This document shows, piece after piece, positions 21,479-32,809 of a stretch of DNA of 64,000 bases. How positions within the stretch are numbered: the first letter of the stretch is position 1; every line of letters starts with the position of its first letter. The DNA comes from Paraphaeosphaeria minitans (taxonomy: Eukaryota; Ascomycota; Dothideomycetes; Pleosporales; Didymosphaeriaceae), in NCBI GenBank assembly GCA_015832175.1, contig WJXW01000002.1, positions 2,170,001 through 2,234,000 on the forward strand, given 5' to 3'. A program made the position numbers and the translations under genes. The notes under the pieces were generated by a model. The model worked only from the letters and a program-made list of their open reading frames with translations, did not search any database and was not told where the DNA came from.

Positions 21479-22848
21479 ATGGATGTGAAACAGTCGGAAA
21501 CAGATGACTACATTCTCATATCTATGGCCAAAGAGCCTCCATATCACGGCGTACAGGCAAACTCTCCGAAGTATCTGTCTGAGATAGATAACTACGTCGA
21601 AAGTTTGCAAGACACGCTTTGGCCCCTGAACAGATTCATACATGATCAGCCTGAGCTCGCGTTTAAAGAATACAAAGCACACGATGCGCTCACTAGCTTC
21701 ATGCGATCAAGAAGGGGATGGACAGTTACCTCCCATGCCTTCGGGCTAGAAACTGCATGGACAGCAGTTTTCGACACGGGAAGAGGCGACCCCGCCATCT
21801 CGTTCAATGCTGAGATGGGTATGTGGGACCCGGCCACTCACTACTGGTATCTCGTTGACATACACGATTAGATGCTCTCCCAAGTATTGGGCATGCATGC
21901 GGCCACAACCTCATCGCAACTGCCTCTGTGGCAGCCGCCCTCGCAACAGCACACATCCTATCCAAGCACAATCTTCCCGGCTCAATCCACCTCATCGGCA
22001 CCCCCGGCGAAGAGAATCCCTCGCCCAAAGGCGGCAAAGTTCTCCTCCTCGAAGCAGGCGCCTATGACCACATAGACATCGCCCTGATCTCGCACCCCGG
22101 CCTCCCCAATAATAGCGCCCTCGTCCGCACCACAGCCTTCACCCGCCTCGAAGTCTCCTACTTCGGCAAAGCAGCCCATGCCGCAAACACCCCCTGGCTC
22201 GGCATCAATGCCCTCGACGCCCTCATCATCGCTTACAACGCCGTCAGCGTGCTCCGCCAGCAACTCCGCCCAGATGATATTGTCGGAATGCAAATCACCA
22301 ACGGCGGCGCAGCGCCAAACATCATCCACGCCTACGCCTCAGGCGCCCTCATAATCCGCGCACCCTCCTCCTCCCGCCTCGACGTCCTCCAGAAGAAAGT
22401 GGAAGCCTGTCTACGCGCCGGCGCAGAAGCCACCGGCGCTCGCGTCGAGGTCAAAGTAACGCCAGGCTACGCAGATCACATCCCCAACCGTTGCCTCGCC
22501 ACCTCTTACACGCGGTACTTCAACGCATTACCTGATATCCCTGACCCGCCTATCCCCCCTTTAGACACGTACACCTACGTGAAGGCTTCGACAGACCAAG
22601 GCAACTTGAGCTACGTCCTCCCCAGCATCAACGCGAGTTTCTCTATTCCCCCGGGTCCAGAGGGCGGAGCGAATCATTCGCGGGATTTTGAGATCGCGAG
22701 TGGGACGAGGGAGGCGTTTGGGAGGGCAGTGAGGGTGGGGAAAGCGTTAGCGGGGACGGCGGTGGAGGTTTGTTGTGTGGAGGGGATGCTGAGTAGGGTA
22801 AGGGAGCAGTGGAGGAGGGATGTTGAGGGGGCGGTGGAGAGCGTGTGA
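21479..22848 (+). CDS. M20-family metallo-amidohydrolase (aminoacylase-1-like 2 / PM20D2 type)
   Basis: Exons 21479-21818 and 21872-22848 encode 438 residues. M20 features in order: NRFIHDQPELAFKEYKAHDAL, the metal-binding SIGHACGHNL with its His residues, TPGEENPSPKGGKV with the catalytic Glu pair, HPGLPNNS, the dimerisation (lid) domain starting VSYFGKAAHAANTPWLGINAL, and the closing ANHSRDFEIASGT block holding the last His. It should hydrolyse an N-acyl or dipeptide-like amide in the cytosol; there is no signal peptide. Its promoter is shared or abutting with the CmcJ-like gene. The C-terminal part has a marked shift to GA-rich, Val-rich codons. Confidence 0.9.
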
Positions 22849-24528
22849 GTGGAGAGATGGGGGCGGTAGAGAGAGTCAGGATGGAAGGTGGAAGAGGTTC
22901 GTCATGTAACAAGACATCGGATGATCTTCATCTCTGATGCAACCAGATACTATTGGAGTCCTTTCTTGTCTGAAAGGAGTTCGAAAAACCCCCTTCTAAT
23001 CCTTAACTGGATGAAAAGTCTAACTGCCAACACCATTCGCCAAAAAAAAGTTGCGAGGTTCGAGGCGTAAGTTGTGAGATCCAAGGGCGTTTAGATCTAG
23101 GTACCTATACCATGCACATTTCACCTTTAAAATCCTGCCGTAATTCAAGTCCCCTCCTCTACACCCTCGCAACTTTCTTTTCCTAGCGTTCGAAGTCTTA
23201 AAACCATTGAATCCCTCTCGAAACCAACTACTCGGCTAGGAACATCAAACCTCTAACATCGTAGATCTTCAGAACCCATACCTATCCAATCGTCCGCTGT
23301 GGATTAACAACGTTCCTTCCTCTTCCCCCAACACTAGGTACCGTATCTAGCTCAGCATATCCCTCCAGCTTCCAGCTTCCAGCTTCCAGCACCCATCGTA
23401 AACCCATCTCTCTCCACCCATCTTCACGTGCGTTGACCACCACCCCGACCCATCCTCCCACCCGATCACAACCACACCCTGCATCCCCTCCCCCGGCGCC
23501 AGAAAACGCCAAACAGAACGCGGTAGCACAGGCACGGGAAAGGGTAGACATTGCATTTTCTAGCCGCGGGGATGATGCGCGTCTCGCGTGGCACAGCAGT
23601 GTCGATCAGCGTGCGTCGACGAGGGACGTGTCACGGAACGACCTAGCTACCTACCCTACTTGCACATTCTCTAGCCGCAGCGATGATGTGCATACGACCG
23701 TGTGCTGTGCACTGCTAATCTTGAGCCCGGCCGAGGCTGCATGTGAGCGAGGTTCCGCAGCCTTTTGCAAGTGAAGCGGGGGATCGGAAAGATATGTCCC
23801 ACAAAGCCTTTCACCTACCGTATCTACAACCTTGTCTCTGTACCTAGGTAGGGAGGTACCTATCTAGGTAGCGGGACCGAGAAAGGCCGAAGTATTGCGA
23901 CATCTCCACCACTCAGCAAGTGGGGAAAAAAGAAAGAGAGAGATAGAGACTCCAGAAGCTAGGAAAGGCAAATTTATCCCCTTTTATTTCCCCGAAAACA
24001 AGATGCCGTTGCGTTGCTGCGTGGTATTGCGAGAGAGGTGGTGGTGGTGGCGGTGGTGTCCGGTCACGCCCGAGCAGTCCGAAAGAGCCTGTCTGCACCA
24101 GTACCTAGATATCGTACCTATCGGTATATACGGACGAGGAGCTCACGACATGCGTACCATACCGTCCGCTGCAGTATTTTCTCCAGCCCGGAGGAAGAGA
24201 GCCCACCATATCCCACGAACCTGCTCCATTCAAAAAAGAAACAGATTCCTGATATAGGTACCTAGCACCTGCATCGCATTCTACGAGCGCAGCGCTCAAG
24301 CTTAGGGACATACACAAACTCATGAGATACTTTTTGTTATTAGCTGGGTCTTGCAGCTCTGTCCTGTCGAGAGAAACCGCCGAAGCTGCCCCACACCGTA
24401 CTCATGAAACGCAAACAACGCCGCGCAATGCATCAAAGGCCATGCTATCATACAATCATGCTTACTCGTCCTCTCCTCTCCACTTCTTGTTTCTCCTCCG
24501 TTTTTCCCCCCATACCAGCTACAGTCCC
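22849..24528. repeat. 1.7 kb gene-free stretch rich in ACCTAGGTA-type palindromes and short tandem repeats
   Basis: No credible gene. TTCCAGC is repeated about four times at 23363-23390. Palindromic CCTAGGTA/GGTACCTA motifs occur near 23095, 23335, 23848-23876, 24099-24120 and 24256. A (GGT)n-like run lies at 24040-24060. The ORFs here have repeat-driven composition. Confidence 0.6.
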
Positions 24529-26991
24529 TCAGCCGTCCACAAACTCAACCTGCACAGCCCACTCCTCCCCAAACTTGATCCCTTTCCCACCACCAACCCC
24601 GGCATTCCTCCACGGCCGATTGACGCCGATATCAACGACCCAGATTGCCCACCGAGGATCTCTCCCCGCGCCGTTCTGCAGCGCCTTTAGCAAGCCCGAC
24701 CGCGGCGCACCCAGACAGACAATGTACTTTGCCCGCACCTCGAGCGGCTCGCCCTCCAAGATGGCGACCTCGCCTGTGCTCCCGCCTACGCCAGAAGGTG
24801 ACTCGACAGCAAGGCACGCAGCGCGGGACTTGTTTGCCCACCCGACGATAGCGAGGACGGTGCGTCTGTCCTCGTCGCCGAGTGCGTCGAACTCGCGGTG
24901 GCGGCCGAGCAGCGCGTCGATGATGAGTTCGGGCGGCGCCTGCAGTCGCTTGAGCGCATCCTCCGTGTCCATCCAGGCCTTGACGCTGCCGCCGAATTTC
25001 TTGAACAAATCAGCTTGCTTCCTGACGTCGCGGTCCCAGTCGGCGTTGCGCTCGAAGCCCAGGAGTGCTACCATGACCTTGGGGCCTCGTGCGTGGAGTT
25101 GACGGGCGGCAGCAATGGCTCGGGCACCGCCACGGTGGTTACCGGCGAGGACGACAACGACGGGACGCGCATTGGGATTGTCGCGGGAGAGACGACGGCC
25201 TCCTGGGTTGATGGCTGAGAGGGCTACTTCAGCGATGCCGCGGCCAGCGTTCTCGGCCATGATCTCTTCGGTGAGTCCGTAGTCGACCTCAGCGATCTCC
25301 TCGACAGCGAGCATACCACCGGGGGTGATGGTGTGACATTTGCGATTGCTGTCGGCAAGTCGCAGACAGCTTTTTAATGCCGAATCGAGCATAGGGGAGT
25401 CTGGAGGTGTAGTTATCCGGCCGGGTTTTGGGCTTCCTGTGGCATGTGAAGACGAGGCGTATTGAATCGGTCGAGTGATGAGCGAACGGTTGCCCGCACG
25501 TGTCATCAGCGTCGGCGCGCCGACATGACCATGTGTGTCGAGGTCTCCTTGAACACCGCTTCCTTGCCGCGTAGGTATCCGCTTGATAGAAGCTCGTGAA
25601 ATCGTTCTCCTGGAGTTGCGTCCGCTGCCGAAGTCGGATATCTCTTCATCCGACTCTGAACCCGAAGCACTCTTGAGCTTGCGACCGTCCAACACATTCT
25701 CCGTAGGGTGCAAATTCTTCCCGCCATGTGTACCAGGTCTGGCCAAGCGGTTGAAGCTCACCAAGCGATCTTCATCTGCTGTTGTATCCTCGTTTCTGAT
25801 TTGGTCGAACACCGTACGTTTGTCAAATTTGGATAAGTTGGCGGCGAAATCAAAATCGGGAAGGTCTTGAACGTCGGTTGCATCCTCAGTGGCCCAACCG
25901 TTAGTCGCGTCCATCGCCTTCTGGCGCCGTGTCTTGCGGTTTGAGGCACTTGCTGCTTGCATCCCAACGCTTCCGCCGATAACTCCTGGAGTTCTATTTT
26001 GCGGTTCGGGGTCCTGGAGCATCGGTGTGTTTCTCCAGCCGTTGTCCTTGCTACAGATTGTCATTTCCTGAAAATGACTGCAGTATAACCGTACATGGGA
26101 GGGGGATTGACATCAAGGAAGCACTTACGTCTTGCGTCTAGCGTCCGGAGACGAAATGTCGTTGCCATTGCGCTTTTCCTGTGCAGCGACTTCTTTCTTG
26201 CGAGACTTGCCACCACGTCTGGTACGCTTGCTATTCTCCTCATTCCTGGCCCCCAGCTGCGCAGCCGGCTCATCCATTGGTTTACCAGTGCGCGTTTTGC
26301 TGATACTCGTCCTGCGGAGCGTAGACTTGACTGTCTTGTCGTCGCTATCCTGCTCCTCCGCATCCGCAATGTCCAATGACGAAAAGGGACCCTCAAGCGT
26401 CGCCGCGCTCGGCTTCCTAGCACTGCGTGTTTTCGCCTCGCCAACAAACGGCGATGTGTTCTGGGGCAGAGGCGCAGCGCTGCCTGCTGGTATGGGCTTC
26501 ATTGGCGTGGCAGGCGCTTCTAGAGGCGGGCCTGTCGGCGGCTGCGCAGGAGTCGGTGCTGCAGAGGTTCTTTTACCCATGCTCAGAATGGCGGGGTCCA
26601 CGAAGGGCGGTGGCGCCGGTCCCACGGCGGGAGGCGCTGGCGCAGGGACATGCTGGAGATACTGAGGATACGAGTGCTGGTGTTGAACGGGTGGAGGGTT
26701 GTGTTGTGGAGGCTGAGGTTGAGCGGGTGCAGCGTGATTCACTCTAATGTCGGCTATCGCGTGCCCTTCTACGTGGTAGCTGCTCAGACGATGTCCTGAA
26801 GCGGGGAAGAAGACTATTAATTTAATTAGCAACGTTTCTGGAGTGCATTGTGCGTCAGAGCCGGCCTCACCGTTCTGCAGCGTCAGCGTGGATGTCTGCG
26901 CGTTGACATTTGCGACCAGGCCCTCCACCACCGTGTTCGGCGGGTTCTGCAGCGTGACCGTCACGGAAATGCCAATGAGTGCAGTCGCCAT
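24529..26991 (-). CDS. EDC3: Enhancer of mRNA decapping 3 (Edc3: LSm, FDF and YjeF-N domains)
   Basis: Exons 26991-26871, 26813-26129 and 26077-24529 encode 784 residues. The ATG at 26991 opens directly on the LSm domain (MATALIGISVTVTLQNPP; VVEGLVANVNAQTSTLTLQN). A long Pro/Gln-rich disordered stretch follows, then a region with short helical FDF-type motifs (DFDFAANLSKFDKRTVFDQI) that bind the helicase Dhh1, and last the YjeF-N domain (GGMLAVEEIAEVDYGLTEEIMAENAGRGIAEVA; VVVLAGNHRGGARAIAAARQL; IIDALLGRH), the dimerisation and RNA-binding module. Edc3 activates Dcp2 and scaffolds P-bodies. The open frame above 26991 is 5' leader. For the second intron the acceptor CTGCAG (ending 26078) keeps the frame; the nearby TTTTCAG does not. 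Confidence 0.93.
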
Positions 26992-27552
26992 GGTTGTGGG
27001 TGTTCGAATCACAAGGGTCTGCGACACATGCTCAGAGTAGGCGGGTGTGTGGTAAGGGAGGATTGCGACAGGCCGTGAAAGTGAAGGCGCGTGCGGGCCA
27101 GCTTCCCGCAGCTCTACATTTCGCGTTGGCGTGCTGCAGTTGCTCGCCAAGCCTTACGTCTCGTGGAGCTTATTCGCAACGGCCTCAGAACAGTATCGCG
27201 TAGATTGCACTTGCCAGTACCAAACTTAGGAGCATATTCACTTAACCAAAATATTTATGAAGATGCTGACTTCTTTCTTAGGAATTCCCAATGCACCACA
27301 CGTAAAAAGAAAGAGTCATGTACGACAACATGGCTCTACGTCTCTAGGCCTACCTAGATCATCCTGCCAAATAGTCCCAGACCACACAAAAAAATGTTAC
27401 AGTCATGTAATTCCTCCCATACCAAGACACAAGCTCCCGGGGTATCTATATTCGTATCATGCGCACGCATTAGACGTTAGAGGTTTGAGTAACGAGCGTC
27501 GGCCGCTGCGTTGGGTCGCAGGGTATTCCGGGGTTTTTTTAATCGTACCACA
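26992..27552. other. EDC3 leader and 3' end of the transglutaminase-fold gene
   Basis: No gene is supported. A CTCTAGGCCTACCTAGATC palindrome-like string lies at 27341-27359, of the same type as those at 23-24 kb. Confidence 0.5.
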
Positions 27553-29725
27553 TTACACCAATTCCCAGCAGCAGACAGAACCCCATCCAGAAGCGACTCT
27601 TCCCTGCTTTGCCTTGTATTGTTGGACCGTAAGACCTCTGCCGTCCTTGTTGTCGAAAGACGTGATTGCGCAAACAGTTATCTTCTGTCCAGGAGCACCG
27701 AGGTCAATCCGATTGACGTCCACCCACCAGCTCTTGCCGTCCGTATTGAAAGGTATGTGCTGCGTCATTCGACCATCGCGACCGCCGACATTCAGCGTCA
27801 TTACGTAGGGCTTCCCCTTTCCATTGCGTTCATGGTCCCAGTGTGGGCACAAGACGGCGAATTGGAAGCGGATTACGGAATCGTGTGGGTCGTGGACTTT
27901 GATGTGCTTCATAGCCGGCTGAAAGGTACGTCGGTTGACACCGTGGTCGCCTTCGGGATCGCCGTAGATCTGAAGTCGCTCACCCATGTCGTCCATCAGG
28001 TAATCTTCCCAAGTGTAGTCACGCCCGTCGTTGCGGAGAAGATAGTCCCTGTTTTCCGGATAGTGGGTATATCCAAAGTCTTCGTTACTCCTTGTGAACT
28101 CGGATGCGGTAAAGTGCCGATGGTATTGGTTGCCACAGCCCAAGCTACCCGCGCCCCAGCATGCATCGAGCAGCTTCCAATGGCCATTGTCAATGCGAAC
28201 TGCGTTCCATGCATGGCCTGCATTGAATGGTGGCAACGGATCGCCGTGGTTGAGAGGAGAGTGTCCGAAGCCCTTTCCATGACCACCAACCACCACAGCT
28301 TCTATCCCAGCTTTCATGGCAAGAGCAGCGAAAAGGCCTGCAGTATCCTATCAGTATATTGACTTGTTCCAAATCACGCGTGCCAAGACCTGAACAGCCT
28401 GTGTTGCTTAGGGGCGAGCATGTGCCGTTGGACTGTGCTCAAATTCCTTCCGCCCTGCAATGTAGAGATGACTCACCTGCATACCCCGAGCAGACCGCGA
28501 GGCCCGATGAGATCGTCTTCTCAGGCGTAGTTCCCGAGATCGTTCCGGAAAAGAAAGAATGACAGTCATAATCCACATTATGGTGCAACCATACAAAGAT
28601 AGCGCGTACCTTGTCCGTAGGCGAAGGAAATGGAGCCTGCTTGAATCAGAAATGTTCTTGCGTGAGTAAGCGCCAAAACGCGCGACTCCAGTAGAAGCAC
28701 CACTTTTGGTCAACACGCAACAGTTCACGTACCGTCAATTGTGTGGCCAGCCATGTCACGTCGGACGAAGGCAAGCCAGTGCGAGGAAATTGAGTAGCGT
28801 GTTGATCAGGCCCTGAGAAATCCCGGCAGATAAGGCACGAAGCAGGGACAGCTCCAGGCTTCGGTTTCGACGCCAGAATCGCATCCAAATTCGGCCGCGA
28901 CGTGAGGGGAACAGCGGGAGACGTAGTTCCGTTGGACTGATGGGGCATCGGTCTACTTGAAGGTAGCGGAGGCGGTTTCGCAGCATTATTGAAGCCCAGC
29001 TCCAATGCAGGACGTAAATTAGGAGGAGGGACTCTTCGTATTTTCTCTGATTGATCGTCCTCGGAATTGTGAGCTTTTGAAGCCGGTCGAGCTGGTAAGC
29101 TAGGCCGCGAAGGGAGTTGAGGCGGTAGGGCTTTTGGACCTGTCACGTCTGCGTTCGATCGCATAGCCCGCTTGATGGAGCTGTTCGCCTTGGGGTCCTC
29201 GACCTTCCTCGCAGGCAGCGTGGGCAGAGTCGTTGGGTCGTAGGCCGGTGCTCGAACAGTGTACATGCGCCCGCCATTGCTGGTTGTAGTCTTGATCGAG
29301 TCCAAAGAGAGGTGAGATATGCTGGAAGAAGTCGTGAGAACCGAATCTCTGGAACCGCTTCGCCTTAGACTACCAGCTTGCGAGGGCTGGCGTGGCGGTA
29401 GACTGGGCGGTTGCTTGGGCGTGTTGTTGCGTGGAGGCGGGCGCGGAGGGAGCGCCGGTGATTTCTTGGGCGCCTCTGGTTGTACAGGCCCAGGCTGGTT
29501 GCCAAATTGCCTGGCCGACGTGGGCGCGTCATACACGGGCGGATTGTTCACGGTTTGGTGTCTCTGCGCGGCGGGTGGTCTTTGCGACGGAGGAGGAGGT
29601 GGCGGCGGCTTCTTCCACGCCGTCGTGGCTTGTTCGTACTTGTAGGACGGGCGGCTGGAGGGAGACGGGGCATGCACCTGCTCAATGTTGAGCGCGGCAA
29701 TGCGGTCTTTAATCGAGGCAGCCAT
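27553..29725 (-). CDS. Proline-rich protein with a transglutaminase-like domain (Cyk3-like)
   Basis: Exons 29725-28733, 28636-28477 and 28337-27553 encode 645 residues. Residues 1-300 are disordered and contain many PxxP motifs (KKPPPPPPPSQRPP; ALPPRPPPRNNTPKQPP), likely ligands for SH3 domains. The transglutaminase-like core follows with all three catalytic positions: Cys in SSGLAVCSGYAGLFAALA, His in FNAGHAWNAVRID and Asp in HWKLLDACWGAG. The C-terminal 130 residues form a beta-rich domain (RFQFAVLCPHWDHERN; KSWWVDVNRIDLGAPGQKITV). In yeast and fission yeast, Cyk3 proteins combine SH3 and transglutaminase-like domains and act at the cytokinetic ring; this protein has PxxP ligands in place of an SH3. 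That link is an inference. The second intron (139 bp) splits the active-site loop. Confidence 0.85.
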
Positions 29726-30854
29726 GGGGAGCGACTGGCTACCCTAGCGCGTCGAGGATGTCTAGGGTGTTGGGTGAGGACGGGCTGCGTAGAGAGGGAG
29801 AATGCGAAAGGGACCCCACGCGGTGCCGAAGGCACAGCCCGACATGTTCTTCAACGTCGTCACAGCACAGGGCAGCAGGGCAGCAGGGCAGCAGGGCAGC
29901 CCGGTGGGACGACTTGTATGTACAACGGCAGGCTCCCAGGCTCCCAGGCCCTGCGCCATCACACAGCCACGACGCCGAAGTAAGGTTTAGCGCAGCAACA
30001 CCGCGATGAATCCGGCACTGGCTGAACGACGGTTCGGAGCGGGGCATCAATTGTGGCTGGCCCGATGGCGTCCGGAAATAGATTCGCGGTCAATGGGACG
30101 CAAGCAGTGCCAACCATGGAGACTTGATTCTGTTGGGTAGACGGAGCATCTCAAATGACACTCGTCTGTCAATGTGCTGCCGTCGACCGACAGGAACGCC
30201 TGTCCCTAGGTACCGTACCTAGTCGTCAGCCAACCTCACCCAAGTCCAGCCCAGCGAGCCCAGCGAGCCCAGCGAACCAGCCGCGACACCTGTCCAGTAG
30301 TATAGTCATTCATTGTCGTAAACTAAAAGTTGCTACTGTGCCAAAAATTGTAAACGAAACGCAATAGAGAACGTAACAGAGTCAACCGATGAAACAGACC
30401 GTGACCGACCCGCCCGTATCCCCATGTACCCCGTCCTCCAGTCTAACCTGCACCCCAGCACCAGTCCACCGCCCACCCGTGACCCCTAAAAGCAAAGACG
30501 GACAATTTGAAACCAGTACCTCGCCTCCCTCGCCAGTCCCTCGCACGCCGCTGTAGAGACTGACAAGTACCAAGCATTTTTGGGATAGAAAGGAGCGGAA
30601 CGGAGATGGCCTCCCTGCAGCACTATCCAACGTGCTGTGCGCTCAGCAACTTCAAAAACAAGGGCTGAGAGAGTGCGCAGACACTGACTCGTGCTTGATA
30701 ACATAGAATTCATCCAGACGTCGTAAAGGTCATCTCCAAAAACGGCTGCGCTGAGTAAAGCACTTGAAGGTGCGCCGATAAAAGCAACAAGAAAGACAAC
30801 ACAATGACGAGTGTGCAGTAGTGCACCGCCTGGGATTGATAGGTTGGCAACATG
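29726..30854. other. Intergenic region with two short tandem repeats
   Basis: GGGCAGCA-type 8 bp units repeat at 29870-29900 and CCCAGCGAG-type 9 bp units at about 30247-30276. A CCTAGGTACCGTACCTAG palindrome lies at 30208-30225. No gene is seen; the part nearest 30854 is the 3' end of the zinc-cluster gene. Confidence 0.55.
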
Positions 30855-32809
30855 TTACCGCTTCCTCTTCTTGCTCTTTTCGCTTGTGCTGTTGTCCACG
30901 GGGAAGTTGTTCGTAGCAATCGGCGCATGCACATGGTCGTGCAACGAAGGAGGATCCATGGGCTTCTTGACTGAAACGCCCATGTGGCGTCCGTAACGCC
31001 CTTTGCGGCCATTGCCTTCGTCCTCGCTGACGCAACCTTCAATCCCAATGCCTGCATCCTTGCAACGTCCGCAGGGACGCTGGCGATCGCAACCTTTCTT
31101 GCTCTTGCGGCATCGCTGGCAGCGGGGCTTCGACGAGAGATCCTCATCGTCAATTCCAATCGGGTGCTGTCCGTTGGTAGATGCGCTTGATGTCTTGCGC
31201 GACTGAGACGGAAGGGAAGCTGGGGACATGGGCGCCTTTGCGACCTTGCCCTTCGACTTGGAGTGAGCGCGAGGCTTGGCCGAGAGATCAGTCTTGCTCG
31301 AGACAGACCCACGAGACTTGGGCACGTGGAGCTGGAGATGGTCGTGATGTCCATCGGGCATGATCTCGTCGCTTTCACCCTTGAAGGAGTCATCCCGATT
31401 GTCGTCGTAGTCCTCGCCACTGCTGTCGGCGCTTTCGTATCCACGGGCAAGAGGCTCTCCAACTATACCATTGGTGCGTCCCACATTGAAAGGAAGCGGT
31501 GGGAGCTCCTGCTCCTCGTCGCTACCATCTTCGCTCTCTTCACTAGAGGATGCGATCTCCGCTTTACCGCTCAGTGCGTCATCAAGCGTCGAAGTAGAAT
31601 TTCGACCGTGCGTAGAGAAGTTGGACGCATCGCCCAGGCGCATCAGCTGACGAGCGACGTCTTCATCTGAGATGACGCTGGCGCTACCAAGAGTCGGGTC
31701 AGGAGTAGGCAAGACGCCTCCGGGTGCACCAAATTGCCGATATGGCCCTCCTTGAGTTGTGCCACGGGTGCGCGATCGATAACCTGGCACCTGCCCGCTC
31801 GAGGTAGAGTAAGGGGTTGCTAGCCCGTGGCTGTATGTGGCATCGCCCTGGCCGTAGCTTTGTGGTGACTGCAGGGGATACGAGAATGCAAACGTCTGCT
31901 GGTTGCTCATGGCGTAGGGGGAACCCGCATTGTTACCGCTGATACGTCTCTGAGGAGAGACCGAGGAGAGAGAAGCGGTCATGGGAACTTGGGGAGGAAC
32001 GAAGAGGGGAAGCTCCTTAAAGGAGACAATATGTCAGTTCCATTTCCAGCACGGCAGCTTGTATAAGGTGTACTCACAGAGCTGTCAAACTTGGCACGCT
32101 TGCGACGGCCACCCTCAACGATGTTATCGACGCTGATCTCAGCGCTGGCAACCTGCTCCTTTCTCGAGCGGCGCGAGGTCACCGAAGCATCGCCGTTCTC
32201 GCTGTCGCTGTAGCCGTTGGCATCGCCATTGTCAGCGAAGCTTCTATGAGAGCTAGGGCCGCGGCTCTTTGCGGCAGCACGGGCACGCTTGCTGGCGGAC
32301 ATGGTAGAAGCACTGCGTCGGCCGCGGCCAGGCTGAGGCGACTCGCTTTGTCGCATGTGTCTGGCGAGACTGGGAGGAAGCATCTGGAACGCTTCGTCCA
32401 GTCTCGGGCGGCGAGGAGACAAGGAGTGATGCGAGACAGATTGAAACTCTTCGATGTCTGGATCTTCTGCAGTGACGCGCACATAGACGACCATATTGTG
32501 AGCGAAGTTCTCATAGCGAGCGATCAGAGTGTTCCCATGACGGTCCTCGAACACAACACCCTTGCGCTCGTAGAGCCCATAGAAGTTCTTGACCGTTGTG
32601 ATGATACTATCGGTGGTATCGTGGGGGTAGATGTTCACACGCATGGGGAGGCGTGCCTTGTGCTGCGGGGATTGGGGCAAAAGCAGCAACTCGAACGATA
32701 TCTGCTTCGGTTGTGGCGACTTGGTCGGGGACAGCGAATCGTGCGCCGACCCGGTTTCCGTGCTTGGGTATATGTCCATCATGGCGGTGTCGCCGCCGTG
32801 AGGATTCAT
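30855..32809 (-). CDS. Transcription factor with C-terminal Zn2Cys6 cluster and an N-terminal ubiquitin-like-looking domain
   Basis: Exons 32809-32078 and 32015-30855 encode 630 residues. The ATG at 32809 (MNPHGGDTAMMD) is chosen because the open frame above it lacks domain content. Residues about 35-105 (QISFELLLLPQSP to ENFAHNMVVYVRV) look like a beta-grasp (ubiquitin-like or PB1-like) fold. Low-complexity regions and an acidic Ser-rich stretch (SSSEESEDGSDEEQELPPLPF) follow. The zinc cluster is at about residue 510-545: KPRCQRCRKSKKGCDRQRP then CGRCKDAGIGIEGC, giving six Cys with C-x2-C-x6-C spacing. It ends with a basic tail (SEKSKKRKR). Most fungal Zn2Cys6 factors carry the cluster at the N-terminus and a fungal_trans domain; neither holds here. 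DNA binding is likely; targets are unknown. Confidence 0.85.
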
